The position numbers were made by a program, and so were the translations under genes. The notes beneath the pieces were generated by a model that ran no database searches, was not told the DNA's origin, and was given only the letters and a program-made list of their open reading frames with translations. A DNA stretch of 16,561 nt, from contig JAEXXY010000251.1 of assembly GCA_023451855.1 (NCBI GenBank), positions 1-16,561 of the forward strand, given 5' to 3'. The first letter of the stretch is position 1; each line of letters starts with the position of its first letter. Source of the DNA: Actinomycetes bacterium (GTDB taxonomy: Bacteria; Actinomycetota; Actinomycetes; Actinomycetales; Dermatophilaceae). Below, in pieces: positions 1-8,928 of the stretch.

Positions 1-1158
1 CTGCCACCCACCGCGGTCGATGGCGAACCCGGCGATCGGGGCCCCGAGTGCCGACCCGGCCGTCATCGCCGAGCCGTGCCAGCCCATCATCTCGCCGCGG
101 TGCCTCTCGGGCACCAGCCGGCTCAGCTGCTCGACGGTGGCCGTGACGGTGGGCGCGCAGAGCAGGCCGCACACGGTGACGAGGACGGCGAAGCTCGGGA
201 CGCCGGCGGCGAGGGCGACCGGCGCGGTGGTGGCCGCGAGCCCGGTGAGGAGCCAGAACACCGAGATCGAGCGGTGCCAGGCGCCGTAGACGAGGCCGCC
301 GACGAGCGAGCCGAGGCCCCAGAGCGCGAGCACCCAGCCGATCGAGCCGGTGGAGCCGAAGCTGCGCAGCGCCGCGACGACCGACACGTCGGTGCCGGAC
401 AGCACGAGCGTCGAGCAGGCGGCCGCGAGGAGCACGGCGGCGACCGGGAGCGTCACGAAGCCATGGATCGCCCGCCGCGGCGTCGGCGCGTCCGCATCGG
501 CGGCCGTGACGTCGGCGACGTCGGCGACGTCGGCGGCGTCGGCGACGTCGGCGACGTCGGAGGCCCCGGTGGTCGGAGAGGTCGTCAGGGGCGGGTTGAC
601 GAGCCACAGGACGCACCCGGCGGCCACGGCCGCCATCTCGCAGACGAACAGCGCCCAGCCGGTCTGCCACGACGTCGCGAGCCAGACGCCGATGGCCGGG
701 CCGGCCATGAACGACAGCTCGGTGGCCGAGGAGTCGAGCGACAGGGCCGTGCGCCGCTGCTCGCTCGGCACCGACCGGATGATGACCTGGCGCAGGATCG
801 AGAACGTCGGCACGACGAAGAGCCCGGCCAGCGCCGCGAGCCCGATGAGGGGTGCGTAGCCGACCCAGGGCGCGATCGACCAGCAGACGACCTGGACCAG
901 CAGCGAGGGACCGACCGTGCGGCGCAGGCCGATGCGGTCGAGGAGCCGGCCGCGCCACGGGCCGGAGATCGCGACCGCGATCGTCGAGGCGGCCGAGACG
1001 AGCCCGGCTGCGCCGTAGCTGCGACCGAGGCTCGTGACGACGTGCAGCGTCAGGATGACGCCACCGGCCCACATCGGCACGCGGATGAGGAAGCCGAGCA
1101 GCAGCGCGCGTCGGGTGTCGCGGTTCGCGAGCACCGGCCCGTACTTCCGGAGGTCCAT
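1..1158 (-). CDS. MFS transporter, C-terminus cut off by the window edge
   Basis: The reading frame stays open from an ATG at 1158 to the first base, giving about 385 residues with no stop, so the protein is incomplete at its C-terminus. It is rich in hydrophobic stretches typical of an integral membrane permease. A major-facilitator motif A-like segment (GPWRGRLLDRIGLRR, about residues 67-80) sits after the second membrane segment. A hydrophilic Asp/Ala-rich loop at about residues 195-230 separates the two halves, as expected between helices 6 and 7. MFS proteins of this size move small solutes or drugs across the inner membrane with proton coupling; the substrate cannot be read here. No good Shine-Dalgarno precedes the ATG, so the start is only probable. 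The gene diverges from the EF-G-like gene, and efflux is a guess from family resemblance. Confidence 0.85.
   Translation of the reverse strand, partial: MDLRKYGPVLANRDTRRALLLGFLIRVPMWAGGVILTLHVVTSLGRSYGAAGLVSAASTIAVAISGPWRGRLLDRIGLRRTVGPSLLVQVVCWSIAPWVGYAPLIGLAALAGLFVVPTFSILRQVIIRSVPSEQRRTALSLDSSATELSFMAGPAIGVWLATSWQTGWALFVCEMAAVAAGCVLWLVNPPLTTSPTTGASDVADVADAADVADVADVTAADADAPTPRRAIHGFVTLPVAAVLLAAACSTLVLSGTDVSVVAALRSFGSTGSIGWVLALWGLGSLVGGLVYGAWHRSISVFWLLTGLAATTAPVALAAGVPSFAVLVTVCGLLCAPTVTATVEQLSRLVPERHRGEMMGWHGSAMTAGSALGAPIAGFAIDRGGWQ
508..560. repeat. 9-bp tandem repeat inside the MFS gene
   Basis: About six head-to-tail copies of a 9-base unit (GACGTCGGC on the plus strand, with one or two variant bases) lie within the MFS coding sequence. 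On the coding strand they read Asp-Val-Ala repeats, about residues 200-218, in the central cytoplasmic loop. The unit is a multiple of three, so copy-number change would keep the frame. Confidence 0.85.
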
Positions 1159-1190
1159 GGAGCAAGCCAACCACCCGCCCCCGACACGTC

Positions 1191-1224
1191 GCACCCGTGT
1201 TTCACACCCGCGTTCCACGGGTGC
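1191..1224. promoter_or_regulatory. Inverted repeat in the divergent MFS/EF-G2 spacer, candidate operator
   Basis: Two perfect 9-bp arms, GCACCCGTG at 1191-1199 and CACGGGTGC at 1216-1224, flank a 16-base spacer. They lie midway between the two divergent start codons. An ACCCGTGTT/ACCCGCGTT direct repeat (1193-1201 and 1206-1214) overlaps it. Location and symmetry suggest a repressor or activator site for one or both genes, but no regulator gene is adjacent and no clear -35/-10 pair is visible. Confidence 0.4.
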
Positions 1225-1282
1225 CGGGCCGCGCGTCACGCATTCCCTTGTGGGCGCCGGGCTGGAGGAGAAAGGTGGGGTC

Positions 1283-3358
1283 ATGGCAAAGACGCCCGGC
1301 AGATCAGACCATCCTGCGGCCCCCAGCCCCGCCTCGCCGCAGGACATCCGCAACGTCGTCCTCGTCGGCCCCGGCGGCGCCGGCAAGACGGCCCTCTTCG
1401 AGGCCCTGCTCGCGGCTCGCGTGCCCGGCCAGCGCACCGGCGGCCCCGGCAGCACCGACCACGTGCGCACGACGACCCTGACCACGGCCTCCTTCGACAG
1501 CGGCGGCATCACGCTCAACCTGCTCGACACCCCCGGCTACCCCGACTTCGTCGGCGAGCTGCGCGCCGGGCTGCGAGCGGCCGACGCAGCGGTGTTCGTC
1601 GTGTCCGGCGCCGACGACATCGACCGGCCGGTCTCGCTGCTCTGGCGCGAGTGCGCGGCGGTCGGCATGCCGCGGGCCGTCGTCGTCACCCACCTCGACC
1701 AGCCGCGGGCCGACTTCGGCGCGACCGTCGAGATGTGCCGCCGCACCTTCGGCGACGCCCGGGCCACCCACTGGCCGGTCCTCGAGGGCGGCTCGGTGAC
1801 CGGCGTCGTCGGCCTGCTGACCGGCGAGACCTCGGCCGAGCACGAGGACGCCCGCAGCGCCCTCATCGAGTCGGTCATCGAGGAGTCCGAGGACGCGACG
1901 CTGCTCGACCGCTACCTCGAGGGCGAGACCCTCGACACCACGTCGCTGCTGGCCGACCTGCGCACCGCCATCGAGCTGGGCTCCTTCTTCCCGATCCTGC
2001 CGGTCTCCCCGCTGACGGGCGCCGGCGTCGAGGAGCTGCTCGGGATCATCGAGCGCGCGTTCCCCGACCCGACCGTGCACCCGCTGCCGATGGTGACCTC
2101 CCCGGCCGGCGGCCAGGTCTCCGGTGTCGCGTGCGACCCCGACGCGCCGCTCGTGGCCGAGGTGGTGCGCACGACGACCGACCCGTACGTCGGGCGGCTC
2201 TCCCTCGTGCGGATCTTCTCCGGGACCCTCCGCGTCGACGACACCGTCCACGTGTCGGGGCACCTGGGTGACTTCGTCGGGCACGAGGTGGCCGGCCATC
2301 CGGCGCACGACGACGACGAGCGCGTCGGGCCGCTCGCGTCCCCCTTCGGCGACGCGCACCGCCCCCGTGGCAACGCCATCGCGGGCGAGCTCGTGCTCGT
2401 CTCCAAGCTGACCCGGGCCGAGACCTCCGACACGCTCTCCTCCCCCGACCGTCCCGCGGTCGTGGCCCCGTGGCTGCTGCCCGAGCCGCAGCTGCCCGTC
2501 GCGATCCGCGCCGCGACGAAGTCCGACGAGGACAAGCTCGCCGGCGCGCTGCAGCGGATCGTCGCCGAGGACGTCACGGTGCGCCTCGACCACTCCGTCG
2601 AGACCGACCAGGTCGTCCTCTGGACGATGGGCCAGGCCCACGTCGACCACCTCATCGGCCAGCTGGCCGAGCGCTACGGCGTCACCGTCGAGGCCGAGCC
2701 CTACCGCACTGCCCTGCGCGAGACGTTCGTGCGCACCTGTTCGGTGCAGGGACGCCACGTCAAGCAGTCCGGCGGTCACGGGCAGTACGCGGTGTGCTCG
2801 ATCCGCATCGAGCCGCTCCCCCGTGGTTCGGGCTTCGAGTTCGTCGACAAGGTCGTCGGCGGCGCGGTGCCGCGCCAGTTCATCCCGTCCGTCGAGAAGG
2901 GTGCCCGCCACCAGCTCGAGAAGGGTCTGCTCACCGGGCACCCGGTCGTCGACGTCAGGGTGACGCTCGTCGACGGCAAGGCGCACTCGGTCGACTCCTC
3001 CGACGTCGCCTTCCAGACCGCGGCCGCCCTGGCGCTCAAGGAGGCGGCGAACGAGTCGACGATGGCGCTGCTCGAGCCGATCGACCGTGTCGACATCACC
3101 ATCGCCGACGAGTACCTCGGCGCCGTCATGTCCGACCTGCGGGGCCGGCGCGGGCAGGTGCTGGGCACCGAGCCGGCCGACGCCGTCGGCGACGACGGCG
3201 CGTGGACCGTCGTGCACGCCGAGGTGCCGGCGTCCGAGCTGTCCCGCTACGCCATCGACCTGCGCTCGGTGTCGCACGGCACCGGTTCGTTCACGCGTGA
3301 GCCGGTGCGGCACGACCTGCTGCCCGCGGACAAGGCCAAGGAGCTGCTCCGGGGCTGA
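1283..3358 (+). CDS. fusA2: Elongation factor G-like protein EF-G2
   Basis: The 691-residue product has EF-G length and domain order: G domain (about 20-280), domain II (about 290-390), domain III, then domains IV-V with the typical QSGGHGQY segment and the VDSSDVAFQTAAALALKEA segment. The ATG at 1283 is chosen because GGAGGAGAAAGG lies just upstream; the longer upstream frame reads through the spacer. The P-loop is GPGGAGKT (residues 29-36). The DTPG motif (82-85) is followed by Tyr86, where translocating EF-G has the catalytic His. The base-recognition motif reads THLD (136-139) instead of NKMD. The same DTPGY pattern is known from mycobacterial EF-G2 (FusA2), which binds guanine nucleotides but is reported to lack ribosome-dependent GTPase activity. 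It is therefore probably not the main translocase but a ribosome-associated paralogue of uncertain role. It diverges from the MFS gene and precedes the UvrA-like gene in the same direction. Confidence 0.92.
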   Translation: MAKTPGRSDHPAAPSPASPQDIRNVVLVGPGGAGKTALFEALLAARVPGQRTGGPGSTDHVRTTTLTTASFDSGGITLNLLDTPGYPDFVGELRAGLRAADAAVFVVSGADDIDRPVSLLWRECAAVGMPRAVVVTHLDQPRADFGATVEMCRRTFGDARATHWPVLEGGSVTGVVGLLTGETSAEHEDARSALIESVIEESEDATLLDRYLEGETLDTTSLLADLRTAIELGSFFPILPVSPLTGAGVEELLGIIERAFPDPTVHPLPMVTSPAGGQVSGVACDPDAPLVAEVVRTTTDPYVGRLSLVRIFSGTLRVDDTVHVSGHLGDFVGHEVAGHPAHDDDERVGPLASPFGDAHRPRGNAIAGELVLVSKLTRAETSDTLSSPDRPAVVAPWLLPEPQLPVAIRAATKSDEDKLAGALQRIVAEDVTVRLDHSVETDQVVLWTMGQAHVDHLIGQLAERYGVTVEAEPYRTALRETFVRTCSVQGRHVKQSGGHGQYAVCSIRIEPLPRGSGFEFVDKVVGGAVPRQFIPSVEKGARHQLEKGLLTGHPVVDVRVTLVDGKAHSVDSSDVAFQTAAALALKEAANESTMALLEPIDRVDITIADEYLGAVMSDLRGRRGQVLGTEPADAVGDDGAWTVVHAEVPASELSRYAIDLRSVSHGTGSFTREPVRHDLLPADKAKELLRG

Positions 3359-3509
3359 TCGCCGCGCGCCCACCGGTCAGGAATCGAGAAGCGCCCCAGT
3401 CCTGCTCGTGTCTACCGTGGGACCGCCCCGGGCCACCTACGCTCGGGATCGGCCGCGCCGACGACCGCGGGCGGGCATCGACGAGCTGCGACGAGCACGG
3501 GGAGACACG

Positions 3510-5906
<2,397 letters not shown>

Positions 5907-5928
5907 ACCGGTCGGCCGACGCCGGACG

Positions 5929-5969
5929 CACGAGCGGCCGGCCGGGCAGTGCCCGGTCGGCCGCTCGTG
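5929..5969. terminator. Strong bidirectional stem-loop terminator
   Basis: Two 19-base arms (5929-5947 and 5951-5969) pair with a single mismatch around a 3-base loop. It lies 22 bases after the UvrA-like stop and 27 bases beyond the stop of the convergent small ORF. There is no T tract, as is common in GC-rich actinobacteria. It should end transcripts from both sides. Confidence 0.8.
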
Positions 5970-5996
5970 GTGCCGCGTGACGACGCGCGTGCGTCG

Positions 5997-6281
5997 TCAG
6001 CTGGCCTGCGCGTGCTCGTGGTGCTCGAGAACGCCGCGGCCGGACGCCTGGGCGCGCCGTGCGTCGAGGTCGACCGGGGTGGTGTGACGGTCGCGGGACG
6101 GTGCCGCGGGGCGGTGGGCGGCGGGGTCCGCCTGGGCGAGGTAGAGCAGGTCGGCCGAGATGCGGTCGAGGTCGCGGTCGGCGGCCGGCCGGAGCAGTCC
6201 GGCGAGGTGGCCGCGGCGCTGGGTGGAGGCCAGCGAGCGCAGGGCGGAGATGGAGGCGCGGGAGAGAAGGCGTGTCGGCAT
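5997..6281 (-). CDS. Small hypothetical protein divergent from a LysR regulator
   Basis: The frame from ATG 6281 encodes 94 residues beginning MPTRLLSRASISALRSLAST. An in-frame TTG at 6296 would add five residues. I recognise no family. The product is basic at the N-terminus (a possible amphipathic helix), His/Asp/Arg-rich later, and has no membrane segment or signal peptide. About 93 percent of third codon positions are G or C by my count, the pattern of real genes here, whereas the overlapping alternative frame (5891-6289) is Pro/Thr/Ser-rich shadow. The start is uncertain: GGAGG sits only one base before ATG 6281, too close for a normal ribosome site, and the TTG has nothing better than a weak AAGAG. 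Its end faces a strong terminator, and its start shares an AT-rich spacer with the LysR gene, so it may be that regulator's target. Its function is unknown. Confidence 0.6.
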   Translation of the reverse strand: MPTRLLSRASISALRSLASTQRRGHLAGLLRPAADRDLDRISADLLYLAQADPAAHRPAAPSRDRHTTPVDLDARRAQASGRGVLEHHEHAQAS

Positions 6282-6296
6282 GCCTCCATGATCCAA

Positions 6297-6362
6297 CTCT
6301 TAACTATTCAGCACAAGCGATGTTTGCTTCACAACCATTAAGCCTCGCTGTATTGTTGAACC
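6297..6362. promoter_or_regulatory. AT-rich divergent promoter region of the LysR gene and small ORF
   Basis: This short spacer is far richer in A and T than its surroundings. For the LysR gene, TTCACA (6328-6333) and TATTGT (6351-6356) are separated by 17 bases and fit a -35/-10 pair. The -10 ends six bases before ATG 6363, so the transcript probably begins at the start codon. For the small ORF, AATAGT on the minus strand is a weaker -10. A small dyad, AAGC-N7-GCTT (6315-6329), is a possible LysR-type binding site, but its arms are short. Confidence 0.5.
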
Positions 6363-7241
6363 ATGCTCGACACCCACCGCATCCGCGTCTTCCGGTCGGT
6401 CATGGCCAGCGGCTCGATCCAGGCCGCCGCCGACAACCTGGGTTTCACACCCTCGGCCATCAGCCAGCAGATCTCGGCGCTCCAGAAGGAGACCGGGCTG
6501 AGCCTCTTCGCCCGTGAGGGGCGCGGCCTGATCCCCACGGCCGCCGCCCACGCCCTCGTCGCGAACACGAACGAGCTGATGGGCCAGCTGACCCGTCTCG
6601 ACGGGGTCGTCGCAGACCTGCGTGAGGGTCGCTCGGACCGCCTGACCATCGGCTACTTCGCCTCGGCCGGCGCCGAGTGGATGCCGAGCCTCGCGCGCCG
6701 CCTCACGACCGAGCTTCCCGACCTCACCCTCGAGCTCGTCCTCACGGAGGCTCCTGACCACGCCGGCCCGACGCCGGACCTCGACATCGTCGTCGACGTC
6801 ACCGGCGCCACCGACCCGCAGGGCTCGCGGCGAGTGCCGCTCACCGTCGACCCGTACGTCGCCGTCCTGCCCGCCGACCACCCGCTCGCCGGCGAGGAGG
6901 AGGTCGGCCTCGCCCAGCTCGCGAGCGACGCGTGGATCCGCAACGACCTGCCGAACACCGCCTGCTCGCGGATCCTGGCCAGCGCGTGCGAGGCCGCCGG
7001 CTTCCGGCCGCGCTTCGCGGTCCAGGCCCAGGACCACTACACGGCGATCGCGTTCGTCAAGGCGGGCGTCGGCATCACCGTCGTGCCGCAGCTCGCCGCG
7101 CACATCGTCCCGAGCGATGTCGCCGTGCGCCCCCTGGCCGCCCCCCGACCGGTACGGCGCATCGCCGCCGTCGTGCGCGACCCCGCGGGCAACGCCGCCG
7201 CGGGCCGGGCCGTCGAGCTGCTCCAGGAGCTCATCGGCTGA
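6363..7241 (+). CDS. LysR-type transcriptional regulator
   Basis: The 292-residue product has the standard LysR layout. An N-terminal winged helix-turn-helix covers about residues 3-62; the segment SGSIQAAADNLGFTPSAISQ carries the conserved AA...TPSA.SQ pattern. A linker helix follows, then a substrate-binding domain (about 91-290) with the GVGITVVPQ segment typical of the family. Such proteins bind DNA as dimers or tetramers and respond to a small effector. The effector and targets cannot be named from sequence. The ATG at 6363 has no Shine-Dalgarno, but a promoter-like pair places the transcription start at the ATG, so a leaderless message is likely. The gene diverges from the small ORF at 5997-6281, the default candidate target, and converges on the oxidoreductase gene with a hairpin between them. 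Autoregulation is usual in the family but not shown here. Confidence 0.93.
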   Translation: MLDTHRIRVFRSVMASGSIQAAADNLGFTPSAISQQISALQKETGLSLFAREGRGLIPTAAAHALVANTNELMGQLTRLDGVVADLREGRSDRLTIGYFASAGAEWMPSLARRLTTELPDLTLELVLTEAPDHAGPTPDLDIVVDVTGATDPQGSRRVPLTVDPYVAVLPADHPLAGEEEVGLAQLASDAWIRNDLPNTACSRILASACEAAGFRPRFAVQAQDHYTAIAFVKAGVGITVVPQLAAHIVPSDVAVRPLAAPRPVRRIAAVVRDPAGNAAAGRAVELLQELIG

Positions 7242-7251
7242 CCGGACGCGC

Positions 7252-7287
7252 GAGGCCCGACGCGTCGGTACGACGCGCCGGGCCCTC
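7252..7287. terminator. Hairpin between convergent LysR and oxidoreductase genes
   Basis: A GC-rich stem runs from GAGGCCCG on the left (7252) to GGGCCCTC on the right (ending 7287), with one bulge, one mismatch and a small loop around 7268. It starts 10 bases after the LysR stop and ends 17 bases from the oxidoreductase stop. No T tract is present. It most likely terminates both convergent transcripts. Confidence 0.65.
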
Positions 7288-7304
7288 GGCACCTGCTCGG
7301 CTCG

Positions 7305-8369
7305 TCAGAGGCGGACGAGCATCTTGCCGGTGTTCTCGCCGCGCAGGACGCCGAGGAAGGCGTCGACGGCGTGGTCGATGCCGTCCGCGAAGGTCTCCCG
7401 GGTCGTCAGGGTGCCATCGGCCAGCCAGCCCGCCGCGCGCTGCGCGTACTCGCCGGCGAGATCCCAGTGGTCGCCCACGAGGAAGCCGGTGATGGTGCCG
7501 CGGGTCTGGATGAGCCGTGCGAGGTTGCGCGGGCCCGGCTGGGGCTCGGTGGCGTTGTACACCGAGATGGCGCCGCAGATCGCGATGCGGCCGCCGAGGT
7601 TGAGCGAGCCGATGGCGGCCTCCAGGTGCTCGCCGCCGACGTTGTCGAAGTACACGTCGACGCCGCCCGGCGCCGCCTCGCGCAGCAGCGTCGACACCTT
7701 GCCGCTGCGGTAGTCGAACGCCGCGTCGAACCCGAGGTCCTCGACGACGTGGCGCACCTTCTCGGCGCCGCCGGCGCTGCCGACGACGCGGGAGGCCCCG
7801 AGCGCCTTGGCCACCTGGCCGGCGACGCTGCCGACGGCCCCGGCCGCCCCGGAGACGAACACGGTGTCGCCCGGCTGCAGCTTCGCGACGCGCGTCAGCC
7901 CGGCGTACGCGGTGAGGCCGGTCATGCCGAGGACGCCGAGGTAGGCCGACGCGGGCGCGATCGTCGTGTCGACGACGCGGACGGCCGAGGCGTCGAGGAC
8001 GGCGACCTCGCGCCAGCCGAGTCCGTGGAGCACGTGGTCGCCGACGGCGACGCCCTCGGCCCGCGACGCCTCGACGACGCCGACCGCTCCCCCGTGCATC
8101 GCCTCGCCGAGCGCATACGGCTCGGCGTAGGACTTGGCGTCGCTCATCCGGCCGCGCATGTACGGGTCGACCGACATGACGACGTTGCGCACGCGCACCT
8201 GGCCCTCACCGAGCTCGGGAAGCTCGCTGGCGACCACCTCGAAGTTGTCGGGCGTCGGCCAGCCGACGGGCCGCGACACCAGGCGCACCTCGCGGGGTGC
8301 GGGCGTGCCGGTGGAGGGCGAAGGGGCGGCGGGCACTGCGGGGGCGGCGGGGGTGGTGCTGTCGGTCAT
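7305..8369 (-). CDS. NADP-dependent oxidoreductase of the MDR superfamily
   Basis: The 354-residue protein belongs to the zinc-independent medium-chain dehydrogenase/reductase branch that includes leukotriene B4 12-hydroxydehydrogenase-like and CurA-like enone reductases. It has an N-terminal catalytic fold with VMSVDPYMRGRMSD (about residue 65), a nucleotide-binding fold with SGAAGAVGSVAGQVAKALG, and the YFDNVGG and GPRNL segments of this subgroup. The family reduces alpha,beta-unsaturated carbonyls or quinones with NADPH in the cytoplasm; the real substrate is unknown. ATG 8369 is preceded by AAGGAG at ideal spacing. It adds a Pro/Ala/Thr-rich extension of about 27 residues before the conserved domain. 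The gene starts 62 bases downstream of the ohr stop, in the same direction and with no visible terminator. It is therefore probably cotranscribed with ohr and could detoxify carbonyl products of lipid peroxidation. Confidence 0.9.
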   Translation of the reverse strand: MTDSTTPAAPAVPAAPSPSTGTPAPREVRLVSRPVGWPTPDNFEVVASELPELGEGQVRVRNVVMSVDPYMRGRMSDAKSYAEPYALGEAMHGGAVGVVEASRAEGVAVGDHVLHGLGWREVAVLDASAVRVVDTTIAPASAYLGVLGMTGLTAYAGLTRVAKLQPGDTVFVSGAAGAVGSVAGQVAKALGASRVVGSAGGAEKVRHVVEDLGFDAAFDYRSGKVSTLLREAAPGGVDVYFDNVGGEHLEAAIGSLNLGGRIAICGAISVYNATEPQPGPRNLARLIQTRGTITGFLVGDHWDLAGEYAQRAAGWLADGTLTTRETFADGIDHAVDAFLGVLRGENTGKMLVRL

Positions 8370-8431
8370 CGGGTCTCCTTGTGGTGCAGTGGTTCTCGTG
8401 GAGGGATCTCGGGCTGGAGGGGTGGTGCGGT

Positions 8432-8860
8432 TCAGCTGATGCGCAGCTCGACGGGGATGTTGCCCCGGGTCGCGTTGCTGTACGGGCACACCTCGTGGGC
8501 GCGCTCGACGAGCTCGCGGCCGAGCTCGGTGTCGAGGCCGTCGGGCAGCTCGACCTCGAGGACGACGCCGAGCGAGAAGCCCTGTCCCGGCGTGCCGGAC
8601 AGGCTGACGTCGGCCGTGACCGCGGCGTCGAAGCCCTCGACCCGGCGCTGTCGGGCCACGAGCCCGAGCGCGCTCGCGAAGCACGCGGCGTAGCCGGCGG
8701 CGAACAGCTGCTCGGGGTTGGTGCCCTCCCCGCTGCCACCGAGCTCGCGCGGTGCCGCGAGCGTGACGTCGAGGCGGCCGTCGGAGGTGACGGCGCGGCC
8801 TTCGCGGCCGGACGCGGTGGCCGAGGCGAGGTAGCGGGCCTGCTGGGCGGTGGTGGTCAT
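8432..8860 (-). CDS. ohr: Organic hydroperoxide resistance protein Ohr (OsmC/Ohr family)
   Basis: The 142-residue product matches Ohr in length and key residues. The peroxidatic Cys60 lies in GYAACFASAL, the resolving Cys125 in VCPYSNATRGN, and Arg19, expected to polarise the reactive thiolate, in SGREGRA. Ohr reduces organic and fatty-acid hydroperoxides to alcohols in the cytoplasm, with lipoylated proteins or other dithiols as electron donors in studied bacteria. CPYSNATRGN distinguishes Ohr from OsmC. ATG 8860 has AAGGAA upstream. The promoter region is shared with ohrR: on the minus strand TAGAAT (8898-8893) is a plausible -10 and lies inside the palindrome proposed as the OhrR operator. 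Reduced OhrR would therefore block transcription and organic peroxide would relieve it. The MDR oxidoreductase gene follows downstream. Confidence 0.96.
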   Translation of the reverse strand: MTTTAQQARYLASATASGREGRAVTSDGRLDVTLAAPRELGGSGEGTNPEQLFAAGYAACFASALGLVARQRRVEGFDAAVTADVSLSGTPGQGFSLGVVLEVELPDGLDTELGRELVERAHEVCPYSNATRGNIPVELRIS

Positions 8861-8893
8861 GGGGTTCCTTCTGTGAGGTTCGGTTGTCAGCGA

Positions 8894-8913
8894 TTCTATT
8901 GTGCGCAATTGAA
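8894..8913. promoter_or_regulatory. OhrR operator, 20-bp near-palindrome
   Basis: The 20 bases TTC-T-ATTG-T-GC-G-CAAT-T-GAA match their own reverse complement at 16 of 20 positions, centred between 8903 and 8904. The site lies between the divergent ohr and ohrR starts and overlaps the candidate -10 of ohr and the -35/-10 spacer of ohrR. AT-containing palindromes in this position are the usual targets of OhrR. Confidence 0.75.
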
Positions 8914-8916
8914 TAG

Positions 8917-8922
8917 TAGACT
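8917..8922 (+). promoter_or_regulatory. -10 element of ohrR, predicting a leaderless message
   Basis: TAGACT fits the actinobacterial TANNNT -10 pattern and ends six bases before ATG 8929. No Shine-Dalgarno lies between them. A weak -35 candidate (TTCTAT, 8894-8899) sits 17 bases upstream, at the edge of the operator. Transcription would start at or next to the start codon. Confidence 0.5.
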
Positions 8923-8928
8923 GGATCC

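Noticed and set aside
508..560. Possible CRISPR or intergenic repeat array
   Set aside because: The units are 9 bases with no spacers and lie in frame within a coding sequence.
1034..1282. N-terminal extension of EF-G2 by 83 residues
   Set aside because: It would overlap the divergent MFS gene and lacks a ribosome site; ATG 1283 has a strong one and fits the family start.
76..2271. Plus-strand 731-codon frame across the MFS gene and the start of EF-G2
   Set aside because: Its translation is Arg/Asp/Gly-rich low complexity, it spans two real genes, and no family is recognisable.
1304..3373. Long open frame (about 689 codons) on the minus strand opposite EF-G2
   Set aside because: It is antisense to a gene with clear EF-G motifs, has no recognisable domain and is the usual GC-rich shadow frame.
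3359..3509. ECF-sigma promoter (GGAAT at 3380) before the UvrA-like gene
   Set aside because: No matching GTT or CGTT element occurs at the required spacing.
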